A stretch of DNA of 64,000 bases from Chrysophaeum taylorii (Eukaryota > Sar > Pelagophyceae > Pelagomonadales > Pelagomonadaceae). Below, piece after piece: positions 19,415 through 29,265 of the stretch. The position numbers and the translations under genes were made by a program. Position 1 is the stretch's first letter. The number at the start of each line of letters is the position of its first letter. The stretch spans positions 62,001-126,000 of the forward strand of contig JAQMWT010000667.1 of NCBI GenBank assembly GCA_029834535.1. Direction: 5' to 3'. The notes under the pieces were generated by a model, which had not been told where the DNA came from, made no database searches, and was given only the letters and a program-made list of their open reading frames with translations.

Positions 19415-20281
19415 TTAAAAGGAGTCGCGGTAATCATCATCATCATCATCATCAGAAGCAGCAGCAGCAGCAGCAGCAGCTTGTACTTTCCAGTGAAGGT
19501 CGACGGCGGCGCAGGTTTCGACTTCGTCTTCGTCCGAATCGTCGTCCGAGACTTCGTGAATTTGCTGCGTTTGTAGTTGTTGTTGTTGTTTGGAGAGGCG
19601 GGTCGCGGAGGCGTTTCGGGAGTGAGTCTTCTTGGGGGTAATGACTGCGCGCTTCATTTTGAAATCCTCGAGTTTCTTTCTGGATATTTTTTCGCGGTTC
19701 TTCGCGTCGGGCAGGGTCTTGTCGGCTGTCAGAAAGGAGGCGCGCTTTGCCTGTCGCGCGGCGAGGTTCCTGCGGTCCATCGAGAGTGCCTCTTGCTTGG
19801 CCCTCAAGCGCGCCATGAAGGCCGAGGAGCCCGGCTTGAGCCAGAGCATCCGCTTCGGAGATTCGGGCTTGGCGGGGGGCGGGGGTTTAGGGACGCGGGT
19901 GGCGAAGAAGTGCCGCGTAGCCCGGGCGCGCGCCTCGACGCCCTCACCCGCTTTCAAGAGCGCGCGGCCGAGCTGTGCCAACTCCTCCTCGTCGAGCTCC
20001 TCGGTCGGGAACTCGTCCTCGACCGACCGCTTCTTCGGTTCTCTTATTTTCTTCTTCACGGGCTCCTCCTTGAGGACCTCGACGTCCCAGTAACTCCGCA
20101 CGCTCTCGGACATGTCCTCCTCGTCCCCGGACTCGTCCTCCTCGTCCGCGAAGCCCGCGCACGACACATCGAACCGCTCCCACCACCACGACTCCGAGTC
20201 GTGCGGCTCGACCGCCGCCTGCGACTCGACGGCGATCTCGAACCACGCTCGCCGGGACCAGGGTCCATCGTCTCGAGGCAT
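19415..20281 (-). CDS. Acidic, low-complexity unknown protein (probably nuclear)
   Basis: 288 residues from the ATG at 20281-20279 to the TAA at 19415. The open frame continues upstream, but that part lies antisense in the next gene and is not used. The N-terminus is the most ordered part (W-S-R-R-A-W-F-E-I-A-V-E-S, then S-W-W-W-E-R-F-D-V-S). Acidic patches follow (D-E-E-D-E-S-G-D-E-E-D), then a Lys/Arg-rich central region (K-K-K-I-R-E-P-K-K-R) with possible nuclear-localisation character, a helical Arg/Lys segment (~155-215), a poly-Gln run, poly-Ala and a final poly-Asp stretch encoded by ATC/GCA repeats at 19434-19480. No family is recognised; the nuclear location is inferred from composition only. 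Confidence 0.65.
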   Translation of the reverse strand: MPRDDGPWSRRAWFEIAVESQAAVEPHDSESWWWERFDVSCAGFADEEDESGDEEDMSESVRSYWDVEVLKEEPVKKKIREPKKRSVEDEFPTEELDEEELAQLGRALLKAGEGVEARARATRHFFATRVPKPPPPAKPESPKRMLWLKPGSSAFMARLRAKQEALSMDRRNLAARQAKRASFLTADKTLPDAKNREKISRKKLEDFKMKRAVITPKKTHSRNASATRLSKQQQQLQTQQIHEVSDDDSDEDEVETCAAVDLHWKVQAAAAAAAASDDDDDDDYRDSF

Positions 20282-20940
20282 TCTTCTTGTTTTTTGACAG
20301 CACGGCCGGCTCCTTTTCTTTCCTACGTCCGGGAAAATTTTGGCACCACCCTTCCTTCTGAAATGTATCTTCTTTTGGGGTGGTGCTGCTGCAGGAAGAC
20401 GAAGGACAACGCCGACGACAACCCGAGGCGTGTCAATGCCGTCGTCGACGAGCTGACATTCCGCACGGTGGCGGGAGGAACGCAGCTCAGGAGCGGCGAG
20501 TGGAACGGCTGGAGTCGCGCGAAGCCACTTCCGCGACTCGCCGCCGCGCGGGGGACCCCCGCGCCAGCCATACCCCCAACGCCAACGAGACTCGCCTGCG
20601 GCGAGTCCGTCTCGGCGAAACAGACTGCCCCCACAACGCCGCTCCGCAATCTCAGAACCACCACATCCCCTGGCAACCCTGCTCACCACCGCCGCCGCCG
20701 CCGTCGCGAGGACGTCCTTTTCGATCGCAGCGCGCGCGACGCGACCTGGCGGCGGCGGCGGCGGAATAAAAGCACGAGCTTGCGCAACGAGGTTCGCCGC
20801 ATGAAGAAGAACCCTCCACGTCCTGCCGGCATCGTCGTCGTCGCGACGCCCAACTACAACATCTTTGTCGACCGCCTCCACGTCTCCGTCTGCGCGCGGC
20901 TGAGTGATCATCATCATCATCATCATCACCAGACCTCCCC
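20282..20940. other. Intergenic between two minus-strand genes
   Basis: GC-rich sequence with CGC and GGC runs near 20690-20765 and an ATC repeat at 20906-20929. Open frames occur on both strands but show no motif. It is the 5' flank of the 19415-20281 gene. Confidence 0.45.
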
Positions 20941-22404
20941 TTAGATTCGGCAGATGTGGAGGTCGATGTCGAACTCCTTTGCGACGTCGTCGCACCGGTT
21001 TTGGAAGGCGGAGAGGTCGAAGGCGGGGGCGTCGATCATGCCGTAGGCGTAGAGCCGCTGCCTCGCTTGCTTCGCGGGCATCGCGAGAAAGACTTGTCGG
21101 TTGTGGTCGGCGATGGGCTTGAGGCAGGTGTCGTAGAGATGCCAGTAGTCCGAGTCGGAGAGCTTGGAGATGCGCTCGACTTCCCTGGCCGCGGCGCGCA
21201 TCCTGAGGTCGGGCGACCGAATCGACGCGTAGGATTCGTCGATGCAGGGCGCGAACGTCTTGAACCCATAAGCTCTCAGAAGATCGAGGGCGAGGTTCGT
21301 GGAGACGATGATAAAGGGGTGGCCAAAAGCCAGCGCTTCGAACGATTTCTCTGTAAGGCGTTCTTCCCAGTTGCAACTCGAAGAAACGGGCCGTCGTTCC
21401 CGCGTCTTTCCCCGGTCCGCCACGATATCGGAACTCGCAGGCCGCGACTCAAGAATGAGATGAATCCTGCCGCGCGGGTGGAGCATCGTCTCGTAGAAGT
21501 CGCGGTGGTAGGTTCGCGGCCCGACAGATCTGGAAAAATTTACCGCTACCTCGAGATTCGACTCCGAGCCGTGCTGACGCTCCAAACCCTCGCGGTCGTC
21601 GCACCCCTTGAGGGAATTGTAGCCCGTGTCGTAGAAGCTGCAGGCCGTGGGCCGGACCTTGGTCGTATAGGCTGTCAAGGGTATTAACCCGAGCTCGAAG
21701 AGGCGCGCGAGGAACCAGAATCGCCACGGTTTCGCCTTGTTGATCAGCGCGACGAAGCGCGTCGACGTCCGCGTGACATCGCTCGTGTACCGCCACCCAT
21801 TCCGCCGCTGGAGGGCCTCGTCGCGCAGCACAAACGTCAGGCACAAGTTGTAATGTCTGAGCCGCGGGTTCCCTTTGCCGTCGGTCTTGGCCGCGTCCAT
21901 GCCCGTGTACACGACGCGAATATCGCGTCCGTACTTTTCAGTTTCGAACTTGCGCTCCCACTCGAGCGCGGTCTCCATGTACCCGCGCGTGAACCCGATC
22001 TCGTACGGCTTGTCGAACACGATCGCCCGCAATCGCGATTTGTGCGACGGCCTCAGCTCGCGAGACGCCCACTCGCCCCATTCGCTGAACGAGTACCCAT
22101 TTTGCACCATTACGAACGCCTCCCCGAGCGCATCGAGACCCTCGCACGAGCTGCGGTTCAGCCGCCGACTCCCGTCCGTTTCGAGGACGTTGTAGTTCGT
22201 GCCAACCTCGTCCTGCATCCGCCCCCTTTGCCGATCGCGGAGCCACAGCTGCTTCACGCCACCGCACGACTCGCACCGGTAGCACCGCATCCATCCGAAC
22301 AACCCGTCTCCACCGCCGCCAGACCGCTGCCCACCGCTCACCTCAACTAACACCGATGATGCGAACACCACGAACACCGCCGCCGCCATCTTGCTTTTTA
22401 CCAC
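20941..22404 (-). CDS. Secreted/Golgi glycosyltransferase-like protein (exostosin-like C-terminus)
   Basis: 487 residues, intronless. The N-terminus (M-A-A-A-V-F-V-V-F-A-S-S-V-L-V) is a signal peptide or anchor and is followed by a Cys cluster C-Y-R-C-E-S-C. The C-terminal part carries L-T-E-K-S-F-E-A-L-A-F-G-H-P-F-I-I-V and then A-Y-G-F-K-T-F-A-P-C-I-D-E-S-Y. This block (E-K-x-x-x-A-x-x-x-x-x-P-F-I, G-F-x-T-F, I-D-E-S-Y) is typical of exostosin-like and related algal or viral glycosyltransferases, where it lies in the nucleotide-sugar half of the fold. The signal peptide suggests action in the secretory pathway. Substrate and linkage cannot be read from sequence; the family call is by motif only. 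Confidence 0.6.
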   Translation of the reverse strand: MVKSKMAAAVFVVFASSVLVEVSGGQRSGGGGDGLFGWMRCYRCESCGGVKQLWLRDRQRGRMQDEVGTNYNVLETDGSRRLNRSSCEGLDALGEAFVMVQNGYSFSEWGEWASRELRPSHKSRLRAIVFDKPYEIGFTRGYMETALEWERKFETEKYGRDIRVVYTGMDAAKTDGKGNPRLRHYNLCLTFVLRDEALQRRNGWRYTSDVTRTSTRFVALINKAKPWRFWFLARLFELGLIPLTAYTTKVRPTACSFYDTGYNSLKGCDDREGLERQHGSESNLEVAVNFSRSVGPRTYHRDFYETMLHPRGRIHLILESRPASSDIVADRGKTRERRPVSSSCNWEERLTEKSFEALAFGHPFIIVSTNLALDLLRAYGFKTFAPCIDESYASIRSPDLRMRAAAREVERISKLSDSDYWHLYDTCLKPIADHNRQVFLAMPAKQARQRLYAYGMIDAPAFDLSAFQNRCDDVAKEFDIDLHICRI

Positions 22405-24111
22405 ATCATTCTTCTTCTTGCCAGTGCACTCTTTCTTTCTTTCTTTCTTTCTTTCTCTTTCTTTAAAAAAACTCTCCTTCTTGGAGATACTCCGGTATTG
22501 CTAGTCGCGGCGTCGCTCGAGAGCGGTACTGGACTCGGTGTTCTCGATGCTCTTGGACTTATGGTCGTGCCGCATGCATTGAATCGAGTGTGCGGGCCAC
22601 GTCCTGGAACAAGGGAAAGGAAGATGCCAACGCTTCAACCACTTGGTGCCTGCCCCATGCGGACGACTGGATAATATTAGTCTGGGATAATGACTTTGAG
22701 ATGCGCGTGGTGCTCGACACAAAGGTTTAGGGGGTGGTTCGCTGACTACCCCATTAACAACATCGTGGGCACGTCGTGTGTCGACTTGCCTCAACGAAGC
22801 GAAGACGCCCTTCGGCAGGCCGACGGACCCCCCCGAAGCGAGCGAGCGGCTCTTGCCCCAAATGGGGACAAGACGGCCACACCTCGCTCGACTCGGCACC
22901 AACACTCGGTTCGCGACCAGTCTTCTCCGAAAGCGCTACGGCCTACGACTTGTTGGCCTCGGATGACACGTCGCCTCCGCAGCTTTCACTGCCGGCCCCA
23001 GCTCTGGCAGCAGCTGGCTCGCCTTGGCGGCTACGGGCTAAGACCTCTGTGCCTTGCTCGCCAAGGATCCCGCCTCGGCTGGTGGAAACCTCGTCGGGCC
23101 GATCCAACTTCGTTGGAACCTCGAGAGTACCCCCGAGTACCTCGAGCCGCAAGTTGAGCGACGCCACCACCAGCATCCGCTTGGGGGCTTCTCACGAACA
23201 TGCTCAAGCCGACTACCATGACTACGTGGCCGCGGGCTGGAATCACCCGCCCAGTCGGGAGTCTCGTTCGACGCGATGGCGACGGTGCCGGCGAGAAATT
23301 TCCTTCTCCCGCAGCGTTCTGGAGCGCCGTCTTTTTCGCGTGGCCGAAACGATTCGTAACAAAGGCCAGCCAGCAGCGACGTGTGGCCATCTGCTTTTCG
23401 GAACCGACGCCGGCTCGTGGCTGCACGGCGCTCCCTCGGCAAGGACACACCGTCTGGCGTTAAGGGCGGCCAGTAAGTCGTAGTCAGCACTGAAGATCAG
23501 CTGGAACACGTAAGCGGGGCAAAGCCCCGGTTGTGGTCTCAGCCCAAGTGCTCGCCTCTGTGTCGCACCGGGAACCCTAGACTGAGAGCGTTTACAAGTC
23601 GACGTCCGCAAGAGAGCGGCGGCGCATCCAGCACAAAAAAAAAAAAAAACGGATTTGGCAAGCAACGACGCCAACCCATAATAATATCAACGCCTGCACG
23701 GCATGCCTCCGCACCACGTTCTCGCGAGCCTTTTCGGGTTTTCGACCCTGCTTGCCGGCTTTCAAATTCTCGAACAGAACAAAGGATGCCGCGCTCGCGT
23801 CAAGTGCGGATTGCGAGACAGGCTGCGGTTGCGGCAAAATTCGCATGGCCGTGACTCGACGCAATGAGATCGCGTCTCGCGGGCGAAAGGTAAAAAAGAT
23901 GCTGCGACAAAACACACTTTAGGCCGCGACTACTCGAAGCGCACGACGCAACGTCGCGAGCGCAAACAACAACCACGTCTCGCGGCGGACGGAGGGCCGT
24001 GAGGATCACGCGCTTCGGGAACACCACTTCTTACTGTTTTTTGTGAATGACGTCATCGCGATCCAAGTCGATGCAAAAAAAGTTAACCCCCGCCCCTAAG
24101 ATGCTCTAAAA
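22405..24111. other. Gene-poor stretch
   Basis: Begins with a (CTTT)n tract at 22431-22464, the upstream flank of the glycosyltransferase gene. Between 22690 and 23680 there are overlapping open frames on both strands; one minus-strand frame (23674-23243) starts with a signal-peptide-like Phe run, but that run is the complement of an (A)15 tract at 23634-23649. None has a domain signature. No RNA gene is seen. Confidence 0.4.
22431..22464. repeat. (CTTT)n microsatellite
   Basis: About eight CTTT units upstream of the minus-strand glycosyltransferase-like gene. Confidence 0.9.
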
Positions 24112-25389
24112 ATGCCGAGAAGTACTAGGCGGCCGCGTCTACCAAGCCGAAGGAGTCCCGTACGACAGCAGCCCGCCATCGAGATGGCGACGGGGCGACG
24201 CCCCATATCGGACAACACGCTGTGCCTGACGGACGCGGAGTTGGCGATGGTAGTGAATGACCTCGAACATGCGCGGAATTTGGAGATCGGATCCAAAGCC
24301 GAGATCGCGATTCTGGCTGCCTTGACGAAACGGTACGACGCCATCGACACGAACGGGTGCCTCGCGATCTTCGACATGATCGACACTGACCGGAACGGTT
24401 ACCTAACGCTCGACGAAGTCGAGCGAGGCGTCAAGGCGAGGGTCGTCAGAGATTACGTCGAAAAGACGAGAAACGTGACCCTCAAGGGGCTCCTCAAAAC
24501 TGACCGGCAGAAGTTCGAGGGCGTGTTCCGGAAAATCGACGCTTCGGATTCCGGTGTCATCACGAAGTCTGACTGGACGAGATTTGTTAAGACGATGGCT
24601 GTCGAGCGGGTCCGGTACATGCGCGTGATGGGGCTCCTCCACGGCCGGTGCTACTGGGGGCGAGGCCTTACCGAAAAGAGCTGTTGCGTGCCGGGGTATT
24701 GTGCCGACTGGAACTTTTACGTCCGCAACAACCACCCTTATCTGGCGCTGTTCATGCGCGACGAGGCGCACCCGTTTTCGCGTCGCGACGCGTTTTGCGC
24801 GGAGGTCATCAAGCAGTCCTACTGCCTCTGCGCCTCGATCCTCATCAACAATCTCGAGGAAAACTGGCTCACGGTGAGGGGCGCCTTGCACAACTGGCGC
24901 CTCTCGGTGGTCTACATCACTATACCCCTCATGATTCTCGGCGAGCTCTTGTTCTACCTTCTCGCGTGTCCTTGTCTTCAGTTCGAGCGCCGAGGCCGCA
25001 AACGCGAAGCGACCTTTGGCTTTTGCGAAGCTGCCTGCGGCTGCCTCGGCCGCATCGTGGTCTGGCCCCTCGCCTTGATCGCCCTCGCCTTGATCGCCGT
25101 CGCGATGGCAAAGTTCTACCAAAATCCTTCCGCGCACTCGGACTTTGCCGTACTATGGGTCGCTGGCCTCCTCTCCGAGTACCTCCTCACCTGGCCCCTC
25201 CTCCGGCTCTGCGTCCAGTTCAACTTGTGCTATCCCGATTGCGACCACTTCGCGTGTTGTTGCTACGGCTGCTGCGGCCTCTGGCACTTCGCCGGCTGCG
25301 GCCGCTGGGCGACCGAGCGCAGACGCGCTACTCGCCTTGCCATCAACGACGCCGACGACGACGCATACTTCTCCTACTTTCGCGTTTAA
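24112..25389 (+). CDS. EF-hand protein with C-terminal membrane segments
   Basis: 425 residues; ATG at 24112. Residues ~86-105 form a canonical EF-hand loop (D-T-D-R-N-G-Y-L-T-L-D-E) and ~140-152 a second, degenerate loop (D-A-S-D-S-G-V-I-T-K-S-D). A Cys/Trp-containing segment follows (H-G-R-C-Y-W-G-R-G-L, then C-V-P-G-Y-C-A-D-W). The C-terminal half has three hydrophobic helices (V-Y-I-T-I-P-L-M-I-L-G-E-L-L-F-Y; W-P-L-A-L-I-A-L-A-L-I-A-V; V-L-W-V-A-G-L-L-S-E-Y-L-L) and a Cys-rich tail (C-C-C-Y-G-C-C-G). The likely role is a Ca2+-responsive membrane protein; no named family is recognised. The EF-hand is sure, the function is inferred. Confidence 0.8.
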   Translation: MPRSTRRPRLPSRRSPVRQQPAIEMATGRRPISDNTLCLTDAELAMVVNDLEHARNLEIGSKAEIAILAALTKRYDAIDTNGCLAIFDMIDTDRNGYLTLDEVERGVKARVVRDYVEKTRNVTLKGLLKTDRQKFEGVFRKIDASDSGVITKSDWTRFVKTMAVERVRYMRVMGLLHGRCYWGRGLTEKSCCVPGYCADWNFYVRNNHPYLALFMRDEAHPFSRRDAFCAEVIKQSYCLCASILINNLEENWLTVRGALHNWRLSVVYITIPLMILGELLFYLLACPCLQFERRGRKREATFGFCEAACGCLGRIVVWPLALIALALIAVAMAKFYQNPSAHSDFAVLWVAGLLSEYLLTWPLLRLCVQFNLCYPDCDHFACCCYGCCGLWHFAGCGRWATERRRATRLAINDADDDAYFSYFRV

Positions 25390-25548
25390 AAATCGGAGAT
25401 ATTTTGATCATCATCATCATCATCATCATTCGTCTATTCACTCAACTTCATTCTTTCGTTCGTTCGCACGATGCGGGATTTTTTTTTTTCTTTTTGGGGG
25501 GGGGGGCGCTGCGAGAAGCGGCAAAGAAGCAAAAGGGCCCAGGAATCT

Positions 25549-25598
<50 letters not shown>

Positions 25599-26881
25599 CC
25601 GAAAAACCGTAAGCCGCCCGCGATCGATCGTGTACTCCGCGGTGAGCGTGCAGAGGAAGTTGTTGTCGCGGTGGTCGTTTACACTACTGTCGTTGTGAGG
25701 CTCTCAGCCATCAACGGGTGTTTGAAATAGAGAAACCAGGTGGCCCCGCTGTCGCGTTCAGTTGCTCGTGCGGCTCAGGGTCATCAAATAGCGTTCGCCC
25801 CCACGTTTGATGGCGACCTAAGCTTGTGGCCATATCTCTTTTAGGCTGGACAGACCGACGCCCTCGCCGAAGCTCTTACGTGCGGCGTGATTGGTCTTGT
25901 TTAGCGAGGTGGTGCAGCGAGGTGCCTCCTCGCAATTGCCAAGCTGTGTTATTTTAAGCATGTCCTCGAGGACCTTTGCCGGGGCTTGTTTGTTTGGCGC
26001 CACCGTCGAGAAAGGGGCTTGTTACCTGAACATGCGCGCGACTGTCGAGGCATCTTTTTTTTTACGGACTTCGTTAAGTTTCCGAGAAGAAGACGGTGGC
26101 AGTTAGCGTGGTCGATCTTGACGAAGCTGGCGCACTCGATGGTCGACAGCAAGTCCGTCCCACTCTTCGTCGCCACAGCACTGCCGCCTTGACATGCTTC
26201 TGGAGCTCGCGGACAGAGGTAATCGCCGTCGATGCGGTCTCGGTTTTGCGTCCGCCACGCCGGCGAGTCTCTGGACGCCCGCTCTGGGAAGGCCATGGGT
26301 GCGGGGTCGGCTCCATAGCGCCCTTCAAAGACTCTCTCTCCTCCGCACCATAGTAAAGAGCATTCTGCTCCGCCCCCCGGGAGCATCCTCCAACGAGAGC
26401 AGCTGCAGTCGGGGGTTCGGAGTGCGGAGCCGCCATGAGAAAATGCCGGTGGCGGGTCTCGGGGGTGGAGCCCACCATCCGGATGGTTCGGGGGGGGGGT
26501 GCGTAGCCCTTTTAGGGGAGAAGAAAAAGTCAAGGCTCGGGCGTGCTTCTGCGTTAATACTTCGGCGGTAACTACTACCCCTTCGAAAGGACAAACAACC
26601 CCCTTGCTTGCGCACACCACCACACTCCCTCTTTCAGCATTTCGACTTTTAATAATAAATAAGCCCGTTTCGACCGCTCTACAGTCTAGATTTCAATTTT
26701 CTTCACCCACCTTACTACTGAACATCTCGAAGAAGCCGCCCGAGCTGTGGCTAGAAGAACGTGAGTCTTCGGGCCGCTTATTAGTCGACCCACGCATGTT
26801 TTTTAAGCTAGGTAACCAGGAAATCTCGTCGACCCTGACCGCCGCGGTGTCCTGAGGGAGCTCGCCGGAATGCGTAGTGCG
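25390..26881. other. Intergenic, repeat-bearing
   Basis: Contains an ATC repeat (25408-25430), a (T)n-(G)n junction (25482-25507) and a (GTC)n microsatellite at 25549-25594. Minus-strand frames between 25818 and 26623 look weakly coding but carry no motif. Nothing else is supported. Confidence 0.45.
25549..25594. repeat. (GTC)n microsatellite
   Basis: About fifteen uninterrupted GTC units in the intergenic region after the EF-hand gene. Confidence 0.95.
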
Positions 26882-27703
26882 CTAGGCCTCCGTTTCGTTG
26901 CGACAAGAAGTGCGTGTGGCACGCTCGAAGATGCCGCAATACTCGATCGCCATCGCGCGCGGGCTGTCGATGGTCAGGTCAGTGGGAATATCAGAACAAC
27001 TGAGTTCGCTCGTGCGGAATGAGAACGTCTCGCGGAACTTGGCTCGGTGCATGATATGGGCGGTTAGTGCGACGAGGCCGACGAAAGCGAGGAAGGTGGC
27101 GGCGACAAAGCTCATGACGTAGAAGATCGCATCGTCGCGCCGCGCCTTGTCGGCAGTGTGATTATTATCATCATCATTGTCGTAGGAAGGGGGAACGCAA
27201 CACGCGGCGACCGATTCGCAGCACCATGCGTGACAAGCGGCCTCTGCCCTGCACTCGAGCGCGTTGCTGCCGCAGTCGGGACACCGCAGGGGGCCTTGGA
27301 GAAGTTGTCCCGACCCGCAGAGCGCAGGCAGAAGCGCGTCGCGGGTTTGAATGTGCCACTCGCCCTCAACCGACAAGCTGGCGACGACCGGCTCCTCGGA
27401 CTGGATGACCATCGAGAGGTCAACAGTGCGCCAAGCACCATCGTACCACGTCCACCGATCCCCGTGCCACTCGCCGCCGACATAGGCCTCCTTCAGGCCG
27501 ACGGCTGTCAAGGCGGTGGCCGCGGCGTCCATTGCATCAGTGGCGATTGTGGCGATTGTCAGGTTGTGCCACGCGTAGGCAGCAACGGCCGCCTCGTAAT
27601 GGACGGCGCCTGCGAGCGCCACAAAGGGCTGGGTCGCACCAGGAGAGGTCTGCTCGCACTCGCAGACACCAATTGCCCAGGCAACGACGATCGAGCGCCT
27701 CAT
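26882..27703 (-). CDS. Type I membrane protein with C-type-lectin-like ectodomain
   Basis: 273 residues. It starts with a signal peptide (M-R-R-S-I-V-V-A-W-A-I-G-V-C). The ectodomain pattern A-Y-V-G-G-E-W-H-G-D-R-W-T-W-Y-D-G, a Trp about six residues on, then G-E-W-H-I-Q-T and L-L-P-A-L-C-G follows the second half of C-type-lectin-like domains (W-x-W-x-D-G, then G-x-W, then a final Leu-Pro-x-x-C), but the usual Ca2+/sugar motifs EPN/QPD and WND are not seen. A Cys-rich segment (C-H-A-W-C-C-E-S-V-A-A-C-C) precedes one transmembrane helix (F-Y-V-M-S-F-V-A-A-T-F-L-A-F-V-G-L-V-A-L) and a ~60-residue cytoplasmic tail. The tetraspan gene lies 255 bp upstream on the same strand. Membrane topology is firm; the lectin-like call is moderate. 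Confidence 0.65.
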   Translation of the reverse strand: MRRSIVVAWAIGVCECEQTSPGATQPFVALAGAVHYEAAVAAYAWHNLTIATIATDAMDAAATALTAVGLKEAYVGGEWHGDRWTWYDGAWRTVDLSMVIQSEEPVVASLSVEGEWHIQTRDALLPALCGSGQLLQGPLRCPDCGSNALECRAEAACHAWCCESVAACCVPPSYDNDDDNNHTADKARRDDAIFYVMSFVAATFLAFVGLVALTAHIMHRAKFRETFSFRTSELSCSDIPTDLTIDSPRAMAIEYCGIFERATRTSCRNETEA

Positions 27704-27958
27704 AGCTTGTAACTTTTACAAGTCATCCGCAGTCACAATCATCTGCGTTGGGGCAGCTCGAGGCGAAACGTGTGGTCAGTGTGCTCTTGGATTCTTGAAC
27801 TCTCGCGTCAGCACGCAGCGTACTCATCTTTTCAGGAGTTGTGTTCAAAAGATCTTCCTGGATCTTCCCGTGCTCAAGCCGCGAGAATGCTAGTGTTCCA
27901 GGCCTGGGGATACGATGCTTGTTTCGGAGAAGGGGGTGGGGGGCAAGATGGCGCGCCG

Positions 27959-28726
27959 TCAGACAGGGAACATGGCATCATCCGACGCATCCTCCTCCGA
28001 TGGCAGTTTTGAGGCGACGATGCTCTCCTGGCTGGACTTTGGTTCCTCTTCGGTGTCGCGCCGTGCTGCGCGCCGCAGGAGGTCATTTTCGACCTCGCGG
28101 GAGTTGGTGCTGGTGCTACTGTTACTCCAAGAGAGAGGACGGTCGAGGCGCATCGCCCCACCAATGAGCATGATGATGCCGAGGCCGACCGAGAAAAGGG
28201 CGTCGACGCCCTGGAGCCAACAGCCCAGGTCGCAGAACATTTCCCTGCTCGGGGACTCCAGGCCGTCGAGGAGGTCCTCCACTTCGCTCTCGATGGTCTT
28301 GGCCCAGAAGGCGCTCGCGGAGCAAGACAGTACGCCGACGAGCGCTATCGTAATGCCGCAGAGCATTTCTAGCGGGGCCACGCGGCAGGTGGTCGCCATG
28401 CCGACAAAGACGCCAGAGACGACGAGGCCCGATATGGCGCCGAGCGCCGTCGTCGCGCGATTCATTTCGATGGCCGTCCACGCGGCGCTGGTGACGTCGG
28501 CTCTCGAGACCACCGTGTTGACACACTTGTCGATGCGGTATCGCCAGATGCCGAACTCGACGGTGATCTTGTTCATCTTGGGGTCGTTTGTGTCGTAGGC
28601 GTGCCACGTTGCCCAGAGCGTGGTGCTCGCCGCGGCGATGCAGAGGACTGGCAAGACCAAGGCGCACAGGCCCCAGAACAGAGCGGTTCGGTTGAGCACG
28701 CAGTCGCGACGCGGGACCGCCGTCAT
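27959..28726 (-). CDS. Four-pass (claudin/tetraspan-like) membrane protein
   Basis: 255 residues from the ATG at 28726-28724; the frame is open further upstream but that sequence overlaps the neighbouring promoter and lacks protein character. Four hydrophobic helices are seen: W-G-L-C-A-L-V-L-P-V-L-C-I-A-A-A-S near the start, G-A-I-S-G-L-V-V-S-G-V-F-V-G-M, L-C-G-I-T-I-A-L-V-G-V-L-S-C-S-A-S-A-F, and V-G-L-G-I-I-M-L-I-G-G-A-M. The first loop has F-G-I-W-R-Y-R-I-D-K-C, reminiscent of the G-L-W...C motif of claudin/PMP22/SUR7-type proteins. The tail is Ser- and Glu-rich and probably cytoplasmic. It is transcribed away from the dioxygenase gene. The four-pass topology is sure; the superfamily is suggestive only. 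Confidence 0.7.
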   Translation of the reverse strand: MTAVPRRDCVLNRTALFWGLCALVLPVLCIAAASTTLWATWHAYDTNDPKMNKITVEFGIWRYRIDKCVNTVVSRADVTSAAWTAIEMNRATTALGAISGLVVSGVFVGMATTCRVAPLEMLCGITIALVGVLSCSASAFWAKTIESEVEDLLDGLESPSREMFCDLGCWLQGVDALFSVGLGIIMLIGGAMRLDRPLSWSNSSTSTNSREVENDLLRRAARRDTEEEPKSSQESIVASKLPSEEDASDDAMFPV

Positions 28727-29265
28727 CCTTGTCTCGTCTTGTGATTCCTTGTTGAACACAGGTTGACGTTGACCACCATTCCTATGCTCATCCGAAAGTT
28801 GAACACCAGGAAAAGAACAACGACGAGAATCCCAAACCTTAAAATGGGTTGTCAGAATCCTGCCCAAGATGATGATGATGTCAGAAGTAATAATAATAGC
28901 GTGGGGTACATACTTTTTTTTTTTTTTGCTTTGCGGGGATCCATCCTTGTGGTGGCGCGGGAGGTGTGCCTGCCGCCAGCGAGACACGCGGCCTCCGGTA
29001 CCACCCGAGTGTGCAAGAGGGGACTTCTCTCTCACCACTACTGCCTTGCGGTGGTGGTGGGTTCGGTGCGTGGGGAGACGGACGAAAAGTAGACGCGCTC
29101 CCCCCTCTTGAGACGAAAACGATGATACATTCGAATACATCCTTCTACGATATCCCTCCTACAATCCGAAAAAAGGGGGAGGGCTGCAAAACATACCTGC
29201 CCCTTCCTTCTCCGAAGAAGAAGAAGACGAATGGACAACGAGAGAAGCTCCTCCCTAGGATCTTG
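28727..29265. promoter_or_regulatory. Divergent intergenic region between tetraspan and dioxygenase genes
   Basis: About 540 bp separate the two divergent start codons, so both promoters must lie here. It holds a (T)14 tract at 28914-28927 and an AAG run near 29213-29227. Box elements cannot be assigned from sequence alone. Confidence 0.5.

Noticed and set aside
20282-21376. Upstream extension of the acidic unknown protein
   Set aside because: It overlaps the neighbouring glycosyltransferase gene in another frame of the same strand, and the sequence is Arg/Pro-rich without structure; the start at 20281 is preferred.
22690-23680. Overlapping frames on both strands
   Set aside because: No motif in any frame; the signal-peptide-like start on the minus strand is the complement of a poly-A run.
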